This document shows positions 24,459 through 32,769 of a DNA stretch of 64,000 nucleotides, in pieces. Under the pieces are notes generated by a model. It worked only from the letters and a program-made list of their open reading frames with translations, made no database searches and had not been told where the DNA came from. The translations under genes and the position numbers were made by a program. This DNA is from Ferruginibacter sp. (GTDB taxonomy: Bacteria > Bacteroidota > Bacteroidia > Chitinophagales > Chitinophagaceae): contig JAGOAX010000010.1 in NCBI GenBank assembly GCA_017983695.1, positions 175,094 to 239,093 on the forward strand, read 5' to 3'. The stretch's first letter is position 1; each line of letters begins with the position of its first letter.

Positions 24459-25893
24459 CAGGATTCATGTTTATTTGCTCCAGTTCATCTTCATAATATT
24501 TTTGCTCTACTGTATATGGTGATAGCTGAGATAACCGGTTTAATTCCTTTTGTTCATAGTATGGTATCATCTTCGCCTTAATAGGAGGTAAGTTCCCTAC
24601 TAAGATTATGGATTCGCTTAAAATTCTAATTTCATCCATTGTTAAAAGCTGTCTTGTTCTTCTGTTATTATCATCATCCATATATTCGTACTTTCCCAAG
24701 ATTAATTCCAATTCTCTTGCTGTTTCCAAAGGTTGCCCTGACATATATACTTTTGAAAAGCTGTTAGCTACAATATTTCTGCCTTGTGGTATACCATACA
24801 AATCAAAAAGCTGAGATTGTGATTGATAGATTTGAAGAATACCGGCATCGTATTTTCTGATATTCGAAATCGCTATCGGGAGTATACTCAGGTACAGCGA
24901 ACTTGCTTCGTCCAACAAAAAGAAAATGGGAAGATCTCCCTGTTTTGGTAGTTTTGACATAACACTTGCAAAGAATTGCTCGAAGAAAATACTGCTCAAT
25001 ACTGAGTAATACTTCATATCGTTTACATTGTTGTTGATATATAGGATGGTTTTTTCATTTCGAAAACTTTCAAAATCTATCGTGTCTGTGGAAGTCACCC
25101 TGGCGACACCGGGGTCTGAAAAAATGGAAAGCGCAGTTCTAACAGTAGCCACAATACTCATGAGCATTTTAGAATCGTATGCCACAAAAGCTTTATAATC
25201 TGAAAGCAGGTCATCATCCTTTGCCTGGACAAAAAGTCTGTCCACCTTCTGAGGGCTCCCCGAAAAAGTATTAATCAAACAAAGTACATTATACAAAGTA
25301 TGGTGCTGTTCTTCAGTATGGAAAAGTACATATCTGATGAAGATTGATAATAGTGATTCTGCAGAAGCGTTCCAGAACGGGTCTGTTTTGCCACCGCCCC
25401 CCAAAGAGGTTTGAATCAGCAGTTTGCTGATTCTCTTGCAGTCAGAGATACTATGTACCCGATACAGCGGGTTGAAGTTTTCTGAATGGTCTGCATTAGC
25501 GTAATTAAGCACTTTAATATTGTATCCACAATGCTTCATTGCACCACTTGTCTTTTCAAATAATTCACCGCTTGGGTCATGGATACATAAAGAGGAGACT
25601 CCTGTCATTTTCAAAATTGAAGGAATTAATACTCTGGAACTTTTACCACTTCCGCTTCCTCCGAAGCATAATGCATTACTGAAACTATCCTTTACTGAAA
25701 GGCATTTATTACCCGTCAAACAAAATCCTTTTGCATTTTCTAAAAGCACTTTGTCAGGATTAATGAAATCTGCATTATAATTCTGATTGCGTTTGGAAGA
25801 ACTGGCGGCTACTACCAAATCAGCAACACCGGAAATTATGGCCTCGAAAACAGAGAAGATTATACTAAATAATGTACTGAGTAGTTGTATCAT
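24442..25893 (-). CDS. Type IV coupling protein (TraG/VirD4 family)
   Basis: A 483-residue ATPase that links the relaxosome to a transfer channel. An N-terminal membrane segment (residues 3-25), Walker A GGSGSGKSS at 78-86 and Walker B PIFFLLDEASSL are clear. It is shorter than full-length VirD4 and may rely on a helper element's channel. It is encoded upstream of the mobA- and mobB-like genes, overlapping the former; in many Bacteroidota elements the coupling gene is downstream. Confidence 0.9.
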   Translation of the reverse strand: MIQLLSTLFSIIFSVFEAIISGVADLVVAASSSKRNQNYNADFINPDKVLLENAKGFCLTGNKCLSVKDSFSNALCFGGSGSGKSSRVLIPSILKMTGVSSLCIHDPSGELFEKTSGAMKHCGYNIKVLNYANADHSENFNPLYRVHSISDCKRISKLLIQTSLGGGGKTDPFWNASAESLLSIFIRYVLFHTEEQHHTLYNVLCLINTFSGSPQKVDRLFVQAKDDDLLSDYKAFVAYDSKMLMSIVATVRTALSIFSDPGVARVTSTDTIDFESFRNEKTILYINNNVNDMKYYSVLSSIFFEQFFASVMSKLPKQGDLPIFFLLDEASSLYLSILPIAISNIRKYDAGILQIYQSQSQLFDLYGIPQGRNIVANSFSKVYMSGQPLETARELELILGKYEYMDDDNNRRTRQLLTMDEIRILSESIILVGNLPPIKAKMIPYYEQKELNRLSQLSPYTVEQKYYEDELEQINMNPDGKTE

Positions 25894-25897
25894 GACT

Positions 25898-26074
25898 TTA
25901 GCTTTTCTTTATTATAATTTTCTCAATAGCCTCGCCCGTTTTAGTTAAAATCAGTCCTCCTAAACGCATACACCATGCAAATCCAATGACACAGAGTTTA
26001 AAAGCTTCTTTCAGAATGCTCTTAAGAGCACCTACAAATACCCTGTTAACAGGTTGGTTGTTTTCGTGACTCAT
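25898..26074 (-). CDS. Small 58-residue membrane protein of the mob operon
   Basis: A short reading frame that begins with MSHENNQPVN and has one hydrophobic stretch (about residues 27-45, FKLCVIGFAWCMRLGGLIL). Its ATG overlaps the TGA of the preceding lipoprotein gene (ATGA) and its stop lies 4 bases before the coupling-protein start. This tight packing is the main evidence that it is translated. Function unknown; it may assist the coupling protein in the membrane. Confidence 0.65.
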   Translation of the reverse strand: MSHENNQPVNRVFVGALKSILKEAFKLCVIGFAWCMRLGGLILTKTGEAIEKIIIKKS

Positions 26075-26829
26075 GGGTATAGGTATTTGGGGTTATCTGA
26101 ACGTATGATTACTTTTGCACCAAGGGCTGAAAGCATTTTTTTATACATCTCTGCCATTGCAGCAAACAACTTATCTTCCTCCCGGTTTTTTGGCTGAAAT
26201 ATGAACAGTACTGTAAACCCCGAAAGGCTTCTGGGTAAAAGTTTAGTTGCTTCAAACTTTTGTAAAACAGAATCTGGGTGCTTGAATATTTGTTCAGGAG
26301 CAATCTTTGTATAGACATTCAATAAGTCGGAATTTTCAGCTAAATCAGAGTAGACAACCAGAAGGCTTTTATCCGTTTTATTTTCAACCATTCTTGTTAA
26401 TTCACCGGCAATGCTCCGAAAACATTCAGAATGTCCAAGCAGGGTATCCTGCTGTGCTTTTGTATTAAAAGCACTCACAGCTTGCCTGACATTGGTATAG
26501 AAAGAAAGTACCAGTTTTTCCCGGTAATCGGGGTCGTCAAACTGATTATCCTTCTCCGTTTCATCTCCTGATGCCAGGTGATGTTCTGCTACAGGATTAA
26601 GCAATTTGTCTGTAGTAGCGGTTATCCTGAACAAAGCTTTTATGTTTTTATCCTTTGTAAATTCATAGAAGGATAACAGAGTTTCTGCATCAGGTAAAAC
26701 ATCCCTTGGGTCTGTAATGTCTACCAAAGCTGTTACCTGTATCGATGCTGTTTGATGCCTCTGCTTCTTATTGCATGAAGTGCATACCAGTGCATTTAAA
26801 AACAAAGTGACCATCAGAAGAGTTTTCAT
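26071..26829 (-). CDS. Lipoprotein of the transfer operon, vWA-like
   Basis: A 252-residue protein with a lipoprotein signal (LVCTSC). The strand-like VTALVDITDPRD followed later by SLLVVYSDLAENSDL resembles the core strands of a von Willebrand factor A fold, but the full metal site is not certain. It starts 2 bases after the previous gene's stop and overlaps the small membrane gene. Likely an envelope component of the mobile element. Confidence 0.55.
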   Translation of the reverse strand: MKTLLMVTLFLNALVCTSCNKKQRHQTASIQVTALVDITDPRDVLPDAETLLSFYEFTKDKNIKALFRITATTDKLLNPVAEHHLASGDETEKDNQFDDPDYREKLVLSFYTNVRQAVSAFNTKAQQDTLLGHSECFRSIAGELTRMVENKTDKSLLVVYSDLAENSDLLNVYTKIAPEQIFKHPDSVLQKFEATKLLPRSLSGFTVLFIFQPKNREEDKLFAAMAEMYKKMLSALGAKVIIRSDNPKYLYP

Positions 26830-26831
26830 GA

Positions 26832-27929
26832 TTAATCTTTTTTAAGGTTATCAAAAAATAGACGAAGGTTTAGTGCCGGTGGTTCTGAGAAAAACACTGG
26901 TGTAATAGTATCCGTTCTGTAGCAAAGATTCTTGATGATGTATTCTTGTACGACTTGTTTACCGAGTGCTTTTAGGCGGTTCTCAACTGCAAGGGCATAT
27001 TCATAGCGACAAAGTGCATTTGCTGATTGTATACTTGCTTCTCCTTTTGTTCTTTCAATTGCAGTCTTGATTTCCTGCATTTGTTTTTCGCATTCGTTAA
27101 GCTGCCGGCAGGCTTTATCAAATTCCTTTTCTTCCTTTATTTCCTCTTCTGTCTTATGATATTTGATCACTACTATCAAAGCTGCCAAAAACAGCAAGAA
27201 ACTTAAAATGGTAATTGCTATAGCAGATACTCCGGAATCAACCACTGTACTTTGGTGCACGTTAAGATTCATTTGCGTTGCAGTATTGAGCCCTTTTGCA
27301 CGGAGGTAACCAAGTGCATAAAAGCCAATAAAAATTGGGGCTGTGCTTATGAAAAAACGTATCAAGAACTGAAGCCTTGTTTTGGCTTTACTGATATACC
27401 CGGCAAGGGTATGTGTGGCAATACCAATCGCTGCTGCTACCCCAACAGAGTTAACCAGGGCTGGTATAATTGCCATTGGTAAACGGCGTAAGGCACCATA
27501 AGCAAAGAAGCCTTCTGTTACTGAAATTACAGCCAGGGCAAAGTAGACTACTTTACGTATTCTGCGCTTACGCATATCAGGGGTACATGATTTTTTCTGT
27601 TCTTCCAGTGTCCGATGTTCTAAGGCTTTGTCATTTAAACTTGAAGCCAGCGGGTTAACTATTTCATTGGCTTCTTTCTGTTTTGCCTGAGCTACCACAA
27701 CACCGGATACAGGTAAATTTTCTTGCTGGTTTTCATCAATGGTACTCTGAATTTTTGTTTCCACCATGTTAAGGAAGAGTGCTTTGAATTCCCTCTCTGT
27801 CAGTGGCTTGTTATCAATACCGTTTTGTTTGCCCTGCACTTCAGCAAACAGCATTAATTCTTTTTCAAGGTCAGTGTACTTTTTATCTATGCTTGTATCA
27901 GCGTATCTGGTTGATTTGATTAGTTGCAT
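26832..27929 (-). CDS. Four-TM coiled-coil membrane protein of the transfer operon
   Basis: A 365-residue protein: helical N-terminal region (about 1-125), four membrane segments (about 128-150, 155-180, 187-210 and 228-252), then a long charged coiled coil (about 255-310) and a C-terminal region. No catalytic motif. It lies at the head of the transfer operon. I do not recognise the family. Confidence 0.6.
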   Translation of the reverse strand: MQLIKSTRYADTSIDKKYTDLEKELMLFAEVQGKQNGIDNKPLTEREFKALFLNMVETKIQSTIDENQQENLPVSGVVVAQAKQKEANEIVNPLASSLNDKALEHRTLEEQKKSCTPDMRKRRIRKVVYFALAVISVTEGFFAYGALRRLPMAIIPALVNSVGVAAAIGIATHTLAGYISKAKTRLQFLIRFFISTAPIFIGFYALGYLRAKGLNTATQMNLNVHQSTVVDSGVSAIAITILSFLLFLAALIVVIKYHKTEEEIKEEKEFDKACRQLNECEKQMQEIKTAIERTKGEASIQSANALCRYEYALAVENRLKALGKQVVQEYIIKNLCYRTDTITPVFFSEPPALNLRLFFDNLKKD

Positions 27930-27968
27930 ATAATTATTTTTTGTTGTTAATGATTATTATAATTTTGT

Positions 27969-28490
27969 TTAGCTGACCTGATTTCTTATACTATGAATAC
28001 TTAAAATAGACTTGCACCCGACAGCCTGCTTAATTAGTTCGGACGTATTTTTCATGGAATGTGAACTAATAATTAGTTTAAGCTTATTTTGCCTGTCTAA
28101 ACTTTTAACCGTTCTGCAGTAGTCTCCATCATCAGCTACAATAATCGCTTTGTGATATTCATTTTTATAATCCATAACATAGGATGCAAGGTCAGCATCC
28201 ACATTACCTCCTTCGATTGTTCCATTATTTAATCGTTTCACCTGGCGAAATTCAAGGGTGAAACCTGGATTTCTGATATGTGTATATAAAGCCTGATATT
28301 CTTTGATGTAGCCCATGAAAGCCACAGCTCTGGTTACATTATAGTTGTCTTTAAGAAACTGTCGGAAGCATTTCCATTTAATAGCCCAACCTTTTTCCTG
28401 CACTCCTTTATGTAAATTTTGCATATCAACAAATGCCCAGTTATTTTCGGATACCCCGGTTCTCGTAATTCCTTGAAATGTGCTAGCCAT
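27969..28490 (-). CDS. NYN-domain (PIN-like) putative RNase
   Basis: A 173-residue single-domain protein of the LabA/NYN fold. The acidic residues of the nuclease site are in WAFVDMQNLHKG, GGNVDADLASYVM and IIVADDGDYCRTV. NYN proteins cut or bind RNA; the target here is unknown. It lies in the mobile element 39 bases upstream of the transfer operon, and could act in regulation, defence or as a stable cargo gene. Confidence 0.8.
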   Translation of the reverse strand: MASTFQGITRTGVSENNWAFVDMQNLHKGVQEKGWAIKWKCFRQFLKDNYNVTRAVAFMGYIKEYQALYTHIRNPGFTLEFRQVKRLNNGTIEGGNVDADLASYVMDYKNEYHKAIIVADDGDYCRTVKSLDRQNKLKLIISSHSMKNTSELIKQAVGCKSILSIHSIRNQVS

Positions 28491-28520
28491 GTTTTATAAT
28501 TTTAATTTTGAAATAGTTTT

Positions 28521-28766
28521 TTAGAATTCGTGGTAGTCAATCATTGTTCCGCATATACCATCATTAGTGGATATTAAATAGAGTGTCGCATTTACATTAG
28601 CACAGGGAATTGCTGTTGTATGGAACTGATCGATTTCATAATATTGGCAGGGATATGCAAGGCAATACAACAGCCCATTCATGTGGAGCTTAAAATCATG
28701 AACAAAACCCTGCGATTTCGCTTCATGTAATTCCGGAATAATGTAATGAGAATAAGGCTTTTCCAT
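28521..28766 (-). CDS. Hypothetical protein
   Basis: An 81-residue Tyr- and His-rich protein with five cysteine or cysteine-near positions (LYCLAYPCQYY, AIPCANVN, DGICGTM). No family recognised. It precedes the NYN gene by 30 bases in the same direction, which supports its being real. Confidence 0.45.
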   Translation of the reverse strand: MEKPYSHYIIPELHEAKSQGFVHDFKLHMNGLLYCLAYPCQYYEIDQFHTTAIPCANVNATLYLISTNDGICGTMIDYHEF

Positions 28767-28810
28767 AACTAATCATTTAAATGATAGTCGAAACAGCCTC
28801 TAAGATGTAC

Positions 28811-28847
28811 TTGACAACTAGTAGAATAAGTGTATACTAGATAGTAT
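28811..28847 (+). promoter_or_regulatory. TTGACA/TATACT promoter with overlapping palindromes
   Basis: TTGACA (28811-28816) and TATACT (28833-28838) are separated by 16 bases, an E. coli sigma-70 spacing that is unusual for this phylum. CTAGTA/TACTAG inverted arms lie within it, and ATACTA-GA-TAGTAT (28834-28847) overlaps the -10, so it may be an operator. Confidence 0.4.
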
Positions 28848-28935
28848 GCTACTTGGTTCTGATAAAACCTTGTAAGCTTACATCTTCGAGTCTCTTTCGA
28901 AGGTGGCCACCAGAAAAAACTCTGGTGGTTTTTTT
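28845..28935 (+). ncRNA. Candidate small RNA with two hairpins
   Basis: About 90 bases between the promoter-like sequence and a strong terminator. A first hairpin is CTTCGA-N7-TCGAAG (28884-28902). The second is the perfect CCACCAGA-N6-TCTGGTGG (28907-28928) followed by seven Ts (28929-28935). There is no convincing reading frame of its own. It runs towards the gene at 29042, so it may be a small RNA or an attenuated leader. Confidence 0.5.
28907..28935 (+). terminator. Intrinsic terminator
   Basis: Perfect 8-bp stem CCACCAGA/TCTGGTGG with an AAAAAC loop and a seven-T tail, upstream of the gene at 29042. Confidence 0.85.
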
Positions 28936-28991
28936 CTGCTTAGCCATGATAAAGATGGATTTTATAAAGGGCATATGCTTCCCGAAAAGCT

Positions 28992-29024
28992 TTCCCTTTT
29001 TTACGAAAACCTTCCCTTTTTTAG
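28992..29024 (+). repeat. Two direct repeats with 20-base period
   Basis: TTCCCTTTTTTA occurs twice with starts 20 bases apart (28992 and 29012), just before the ATG at 29042. Twenty bases is about two helical turns, so a protein could bind both on one face of the DNA. Confidence 0.4.
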
Positions 29025-29041
29025 TTATATTTATTCATAAT

Positions 29042-29905
29042 ATGACTTACGAAAAAGAATATAAAAACCGGGCTACTGCTAAAAAACATTCGACAAGGAA
29101 GTATTCCCCGGAAGAACTTAATGAGATAGTAGGCCTTATTGAGAAGTATTACGAAGTTGAATTTCCTAATGAATCCATAAATACAAACCCAGCATATTTT
29201 ATTCCACTCGCTGACACAATCAATGAAGCTCAGTTCAACAGCAAAGAAGCTATAAAACCAAAATACCTGTGTGAAATCTATAATGGTCTGAGCGATTCAA
29301 AAAAGAAAAATATTGAGAAGATGAATAACATAAAAGCATTTTTAATGAAGTGGGTAGGAATGCATCAAAAGAAAGATCAATTAATGGTAGCCACAAATGG
29401 TGTCATTAGTGATTGGTATGCAACAGCAAATACTTCTACTCCGCAATGGGCAGATTATATTGCTATTCCTCTTGATAAGGGAAAGATGAAACATCTGACT
29501 TGCGATGTGTTCACTAAATCGAAATATTACCGATTTGGTTTTAAGTTCTTACTTGTTGATGGAAAATTGTTTGGAGATGGAAGTATTCAATCTCAGGACA
29601 ATAACTTTGTAATACATATCGGCAAAAACTTCACCGAAAATGAAATCTTTATTACAACATATAGAAATGGGATACTGGAAAAGCCGGATAAGTATACAAA
29701 CATAATACCCAAGAATAACAGCTACAAATGTGACCTATATATAGATGCAGAAAGTTTTTTTCATTTTAGTATTAACGGCCAAGAAGTTTATAAAAGTTTA
29801 GTGAACAAGGAAATACATAACAGGGCGTATATGCTTGCCTGGGGAGATGGGAATAAATATGAAGTAAAAGTTAAGAATATAAAACTGGAAACAGAACGTG
29901 TGTAA
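29042..29905 (+). CDS. Hypothetical protein with lectin-like C-terminal half
   Basis: A 287-residue protein; I chose ATG 29042 (MTYEKEYKNR) because the upstream in-frame stretch crosses the terminator hairpin. The N-terminal half is charged and helical. The C-terminal half (from about residue 115) is beta-rich with WADYIAIPLDKG and CDLYIDAESFFHFSINGQEV, which resembles a concanavalin/jelly-roll domain. No signal peptide. It overlaps the glycosyltransferase by 8 bases, so the pair probably works together. Family unknown. Confidence 0.6.
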   Translation: MTYEKEYKNRATAKKHSTRKYSPEELNEIVGLIEKYYEVEFPNESINTNPAYFIPLADTINEAQFNSKEAIKPKYLCEIYNGLSDSKKKNIEKMNNIKAFLMKWVGMHQKKDQLMVATNGVISDWYATANTSTPQWADYIAIPLDKGKMKHLTCDVFTKSKYYRFGFKFLLVDGKLFGDGSIQSQDNNFVIHIGKNFTENEIFITTYRNGILEKPDKYTNIIPKNNSYKCDLYIDAESFFHFSINGQEVYKSLVNKEIHNRAYMLAWGDGNKYEVKVKNIKLETERV

Positions 29906-31007
29906 TATTGGGATTATAAGCACCTTCCCTCCAACCCAGTGTGGTATCGCAACCTATTCATATGATCTTATACAATCACTAAAATCAATCTCTCCCTTAT
30001 TTCAATTCACCAAAATAGAATTAACCGCTAGCCCTGACCATAGTAATAACCAACACTTCTATATTAAAAATAATGAAGTTGAGCAGTATATGAAAGCGGT
30101 TGAGTACATTAATAATTCAAATATCCATATTGTCGATATCCAACATGAATTCAAAATATTCGGTAAACCAGACGGAGAAAATATCTTACACCTTCTGAAT
30201 AATATTGAAAAACCTATCGTCTCAACATTGCATACTGTGTTTTCAAATTTGAATGAACAAAGAGAAAAAGTCCTATCAGAAATCGTCAAAAGATCTGATT
30301 TACTCTATGTGTTTTCGAAAGAGGCAAAAAACCATTTAATAGAGAAATACAAAAAGTGCGAGTGTAAGATTAAAATAATACCTCATGGTGTTCCTTCTAT
30401 TAAATTTAAGAAGCCTGGACAAATTAGGGATCGAAACGCTGATATTATTTTCGTATCTGCCGGGCATATGCGTAGTACTAAAGGATACGAATTGGCAATT
30501 ACTGCACTTCACTCTTTAAAAAAGGAAATCCCTAATTTTCGATATTTTATTCTGGGATCAAATCATCCAGAAAATGAAACAGCGCAGTCATACAGAAAAA
30601 TTTTAGTAGATCTTGTCGCTGAGTTAAATCTTTCTGATCAGGTTGTTTTCGTTTCTGATTATTTAGAACAAGAATGGCTTATAAAATATATACAATCAGC
30701 AGACATTTGTCTTCTCCCATACACCAGTAAAAATCAAAGCTCCAGCGGAATTTTATCTTTGATGATTGCTTGCGGCAGGCCCGTAATATCAACTCCTTTT
30801 CAATTCGCAAATTCTTATATCACTAAATCAATGGGTATTATCTCTGATTCGTTTGACCATTTTGCATTTGCGAAATCAATTAAGGGACTGTTACATAAAC
30901 AAGAGTTGTGGCAATCAATATCTTTGTACAATCATAAAGTAGGGTTGGAATGGAGTTGGTATAAAGTTGCAAATAGTTATATTGAAGGTTATAAAAAACT
31001 CTTGTAA
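29898..31007 (+). CDS. Family 4-type glycosyltransferase
   Basis: A 369-residue GT-B enzyme starting from a GTG inside the end of the preceding gene. The N-terminal TFPPTQCGIATYSYDL is the classic donor/acceptor glycine loop, and the C-terminal half has VSAGHMRSTKGYELAI and LLPYTSKNQSSSGILSLMIACGRPVIST with the usual Ser/Gly nucleotide-sugar loop. Substrate unknown. No other surface-sugar genes are near; it stands out as cargo of the element. A strong terminator follows. Confidence 0.82.
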   Translation: MCNIGIISTFPPTQCGIATYSYDLIQSLKSISPLFQFTKIELTASPDHSNNQHFYIKNNEVEQYMKAVEYINNSNIHIVDIQHEFKIFGKPDGENILHLLNNIEKPIVSTLHTVFSNLNEQREKVLSEIVKRSDLLYVFSKEAKNHLIEKYKKCECKIKIIPHGVPSIKFKKPGQIRDRNADIIFVSAGHMRSTKGYELAITALHSLKKEIPNFRYFILGSNHPENETAQSYRKILVDLVAELNLSDQVVFVSDYLEQEWLIKYIQSADICLLPYTSKNQSSSGILSLMIACGRPVISTPFQFANSYITKSMGIISDSFDHFAFAKSIKGLLHKQELWQSISLYNHKVGLEWSWYKVANSYIEGYKKLL

Positions 31008-31022
31008 AGAAATCAAAATACC

Positions 31023-31055
31023 AAGCTTCCAACCCCTCACAGGTTGGAAGCTTTT
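31023..31055. terminator. Strong terminator between glycosyltransferase and ssb
   Basis: AAGCTTCCAACC and GGTTGGAAGCTT are perfect 12-bp arms with a 7-base loop and a T-run, between convergent genes. Confidence 0.9.
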
Positions 31056-31075
31056 TTAGCTCTGATTTAAACAAA

Positions 31076-31447
31076 TCAAAAAGGTAAATCATCGCTCACA
31101 GGTTGCTTTTCCTCTTTAGGCTTTGCATCAGCCTGTTTCAAGGTATGATGCAGCTTAATTGTGTTTACATGACAGTTAAGTGTTGCTTTGGCTTCCCCTT
31201 CATGGCTGGTATAAGCATTCAGGTACAACCTGCCATTTAATTCAACAATAGAGCCCTTGGTGAGCCTTTCATTGAAGGCTGTACTTAGCCAGTACGAGCA
31301 ATTAATGAATAAGGTTGTTTGTACTCCTTTTTCACTTCCCCTCTGTTTGTAATAGTCATTAACAGCAATACTGAAATTAACTACTTTTCTTTCGTCTTTC
31401 AGTTGTTTTACAACTGCATCATTTACTAATCTTCCTACGATTTCCAT
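31076..31447 (-). CDS. ssb: Single-stranded DNA-binding protein
   Basis: A 123-residue SSB. I chose the internal ATG at 31447 (MEIVGRLVND) rather than one 16 codons earlier, because it begins the OB fold. The chain ends in DDLPF, the acidic tail that binds partner proteins. It likely protects the transferred strand of the mobile element and is distinct from the chromosomal SSB. Confidence 0.88.
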   Translation of the reverse strand: MEIVGRLVNDAVVKQLKDERKVVNFSIAVNDYYKQRGSEKGVQTTLFINCSYWLSTAFNERLTKGSIVELNGRLYLNAYTSHEGEAKATLNCHVNTIKLHHTLKQADAKPKEEKQPVSDDLPF

Positions 31448-31478
31448 TTTGTTTGATTTTATGGTGACAGATAAATTG

Positions 31479-31685
31479 CTATTTAAATAATCCAATACTC
31501 TCCGGCTTTACCTTGTTGGTATAGTTGGCGTGGCTATGTTTCTTTACCAAGTAATACACCGTAATATCTTCGTTCTGTGCTATTGCCCAGGCTGATTGTA
31601 ACGATTTGGAACGAGTATATTTCTTCTTTTTTTGTATCTCCCACGACAGATACATGAGTTTAGATAATCTTGCTTGTTGTTGCAT
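31479..31685 (-). CDS. Small basic protein next to ssb
   Basis: A 68-residue protein starting MQQQARLSKLMYLSWEIQKK, with RSKSLQSAWAIAQN. Short proteins with this start (L-S-x-A/L-x-x-L/A-W) are common near transfer genes of Bacteroidota elements. It precedes ssb in the same direction. Function unknown. Confidence 0.55.
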   Translation of the reverse strand: MQQQARLSKLMYLSWEIQKKKKYTRSKSLQSAWAIAQNEDITVYYLVKKHSHANYTNKVKPESIGLFK

Positions 31686-31724
31686 AAAATGGTGTTTTAA
31701 ATGAAAAATGAAACTTCGGCACAA

Positions 31725-32049
31725 AATGAAAATTTGGCCAGCTTAGGCAACCCATAATGGAAGCGTGGAAGGAAGTCAAGGTTTTTGACATAAAAAATAC
31801 TACCCTATACAGATAGCATTTTACTTATTTTGGGTGGAGATTTTTTTGGCAAAACCGGAGGCAAGCGTAATGAAATGGAGCGAAGACCTTTACTTACGAT
31901 TGTGATAGGCACATAGCTTTGCCGTATGCTGGCCGAAATAAGTAAGACTGTACAGTAAAATACGCTGTATTTTATGCGTAATTTTACTATTTGTTATTAA
32001 ATATATTTTGCATAGTTTTAACAATCCTTAATATGACCTAGACTGTAAA
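31725..32049. other. Gene-free stretch with nested inverted repeats
   Basis: No reading frame is convincing. TTACTTATTTTGG (31821-31833) and CCGAAATAAGTAA (31933-31945) are inverted with one mismatch, about 100 bases apart. Directly after come the palindrome ACTGTACAGT (31947-31956) and AGTAAAAT/ATTTTACT arms (31954-31961 and 31981-31988). This could be an origin, an element end or a regulatory site for the gene at 32050. Confidence 0.4.
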
Positions 32050-32520
32050 ATGAATCTAACCTTAACTGAGTTCCTAAAATGTGTCGGATCATCTATTTTG
32101 TGGCTCATTTTGAATTTATTATATGGATTGTTTCCATTACTCCTACTTGAATATGTTGGAAGTATAGCGCTTGACAGTAACAGCTCAAATGTATCAAAAG
32201 AAGAACTTAACAATTTAATACGGGAATGTTCAATACTATTTGTTTGTTGTGTTATTATGGGGGCTGCAACTATTGACTTATTATTTGCAAGGGGTAGAAT
32301 GAATAAAACGATTGTATTTATTCTATGTTTTTTATCATTTGCACCTCTGGTATTAGTAGCAATTACATACATAGTATTAATCTTAAATAAAAACAACGAT
32401 CATAATTTTAACAATCTTATGTCCTTTCAAACAGTTGCTATTTGGTATAGTTGCATATTTTGCGTTGTTACTAAATCTTATCTATTCATAAACGAAGAAA
32501 AAAATAAAAATGTCAGATAG
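32050..32520 (+). CDS. Hypothetical four-TM protein
   Basis: A 156-residue protein with hydrophobic segments at about residues 13-34, 62-80, 88-110 and 128-145. No motif recognised. It overlaps a second small membrane protein at 32510, so they form a pair. The AT-rich codon use fits a recently acquired cargo gene. Confidence 0.55.
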   Translation: MNLTLTEFLKCVGSSILWLILNLLYGLFPLLLLEYVGSIALDSNSSNVSKEELNNLIRECSILFVCCVIMGAATIDLLFARGRMNKTIVFILCFLSFAPLVLVAITYIVLILNKNNDHNFNNLMSFQTVAIWYSCIFCVVTKSYLFINEEKNKNVR

Positions 32521-32686
32521 TTTATACCTTTTAAGCGTGTTAACTCTAGGAGTTTGCTTCGCTGCACTAATTGTTTTATTTGTAATGTTAGCGATAAATA
32601 CAATACAGAAAAACAAATCGAAACATGGAAAAAAAGTAAACATTATTCATTCAGCAAATGCTAAATCGCTGGTTCACCATGGATAG
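32510..32686 (+). CDS. Small 58-residue single-TM protein
   Basis: Starts with MSDSLYLLSV, one membrane helix (about residues 5-30), then a Lys-rich tail ending in SLVHHG. Its ATG lies 11 bases inside the end of the preceding gene, which suggests coupled translation. It could be a small partner of the four-TM protein. Evidence is limited to overlap and composition. Confidence 0.45.
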   Translation: MSDSLYLLSVLTLGVCFAALIVLFVMLAINTIQKNKSKHGKKVNIIHSANAKSLVHHG

Positions 32687-32769
32687 ATTGTAGTGAAAAA
32701 ATTAGAATGGAGTATAATTAAATTTATACTCCATTTTTTTAAAATTTACTACCAAATACTTTTTAATAA

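Noticed and set aside
28992..29024. The two TTCCCTTTTTTA copies as replication iterons
   Set aside because: Only two copies are present and no replication initiator gene is near.
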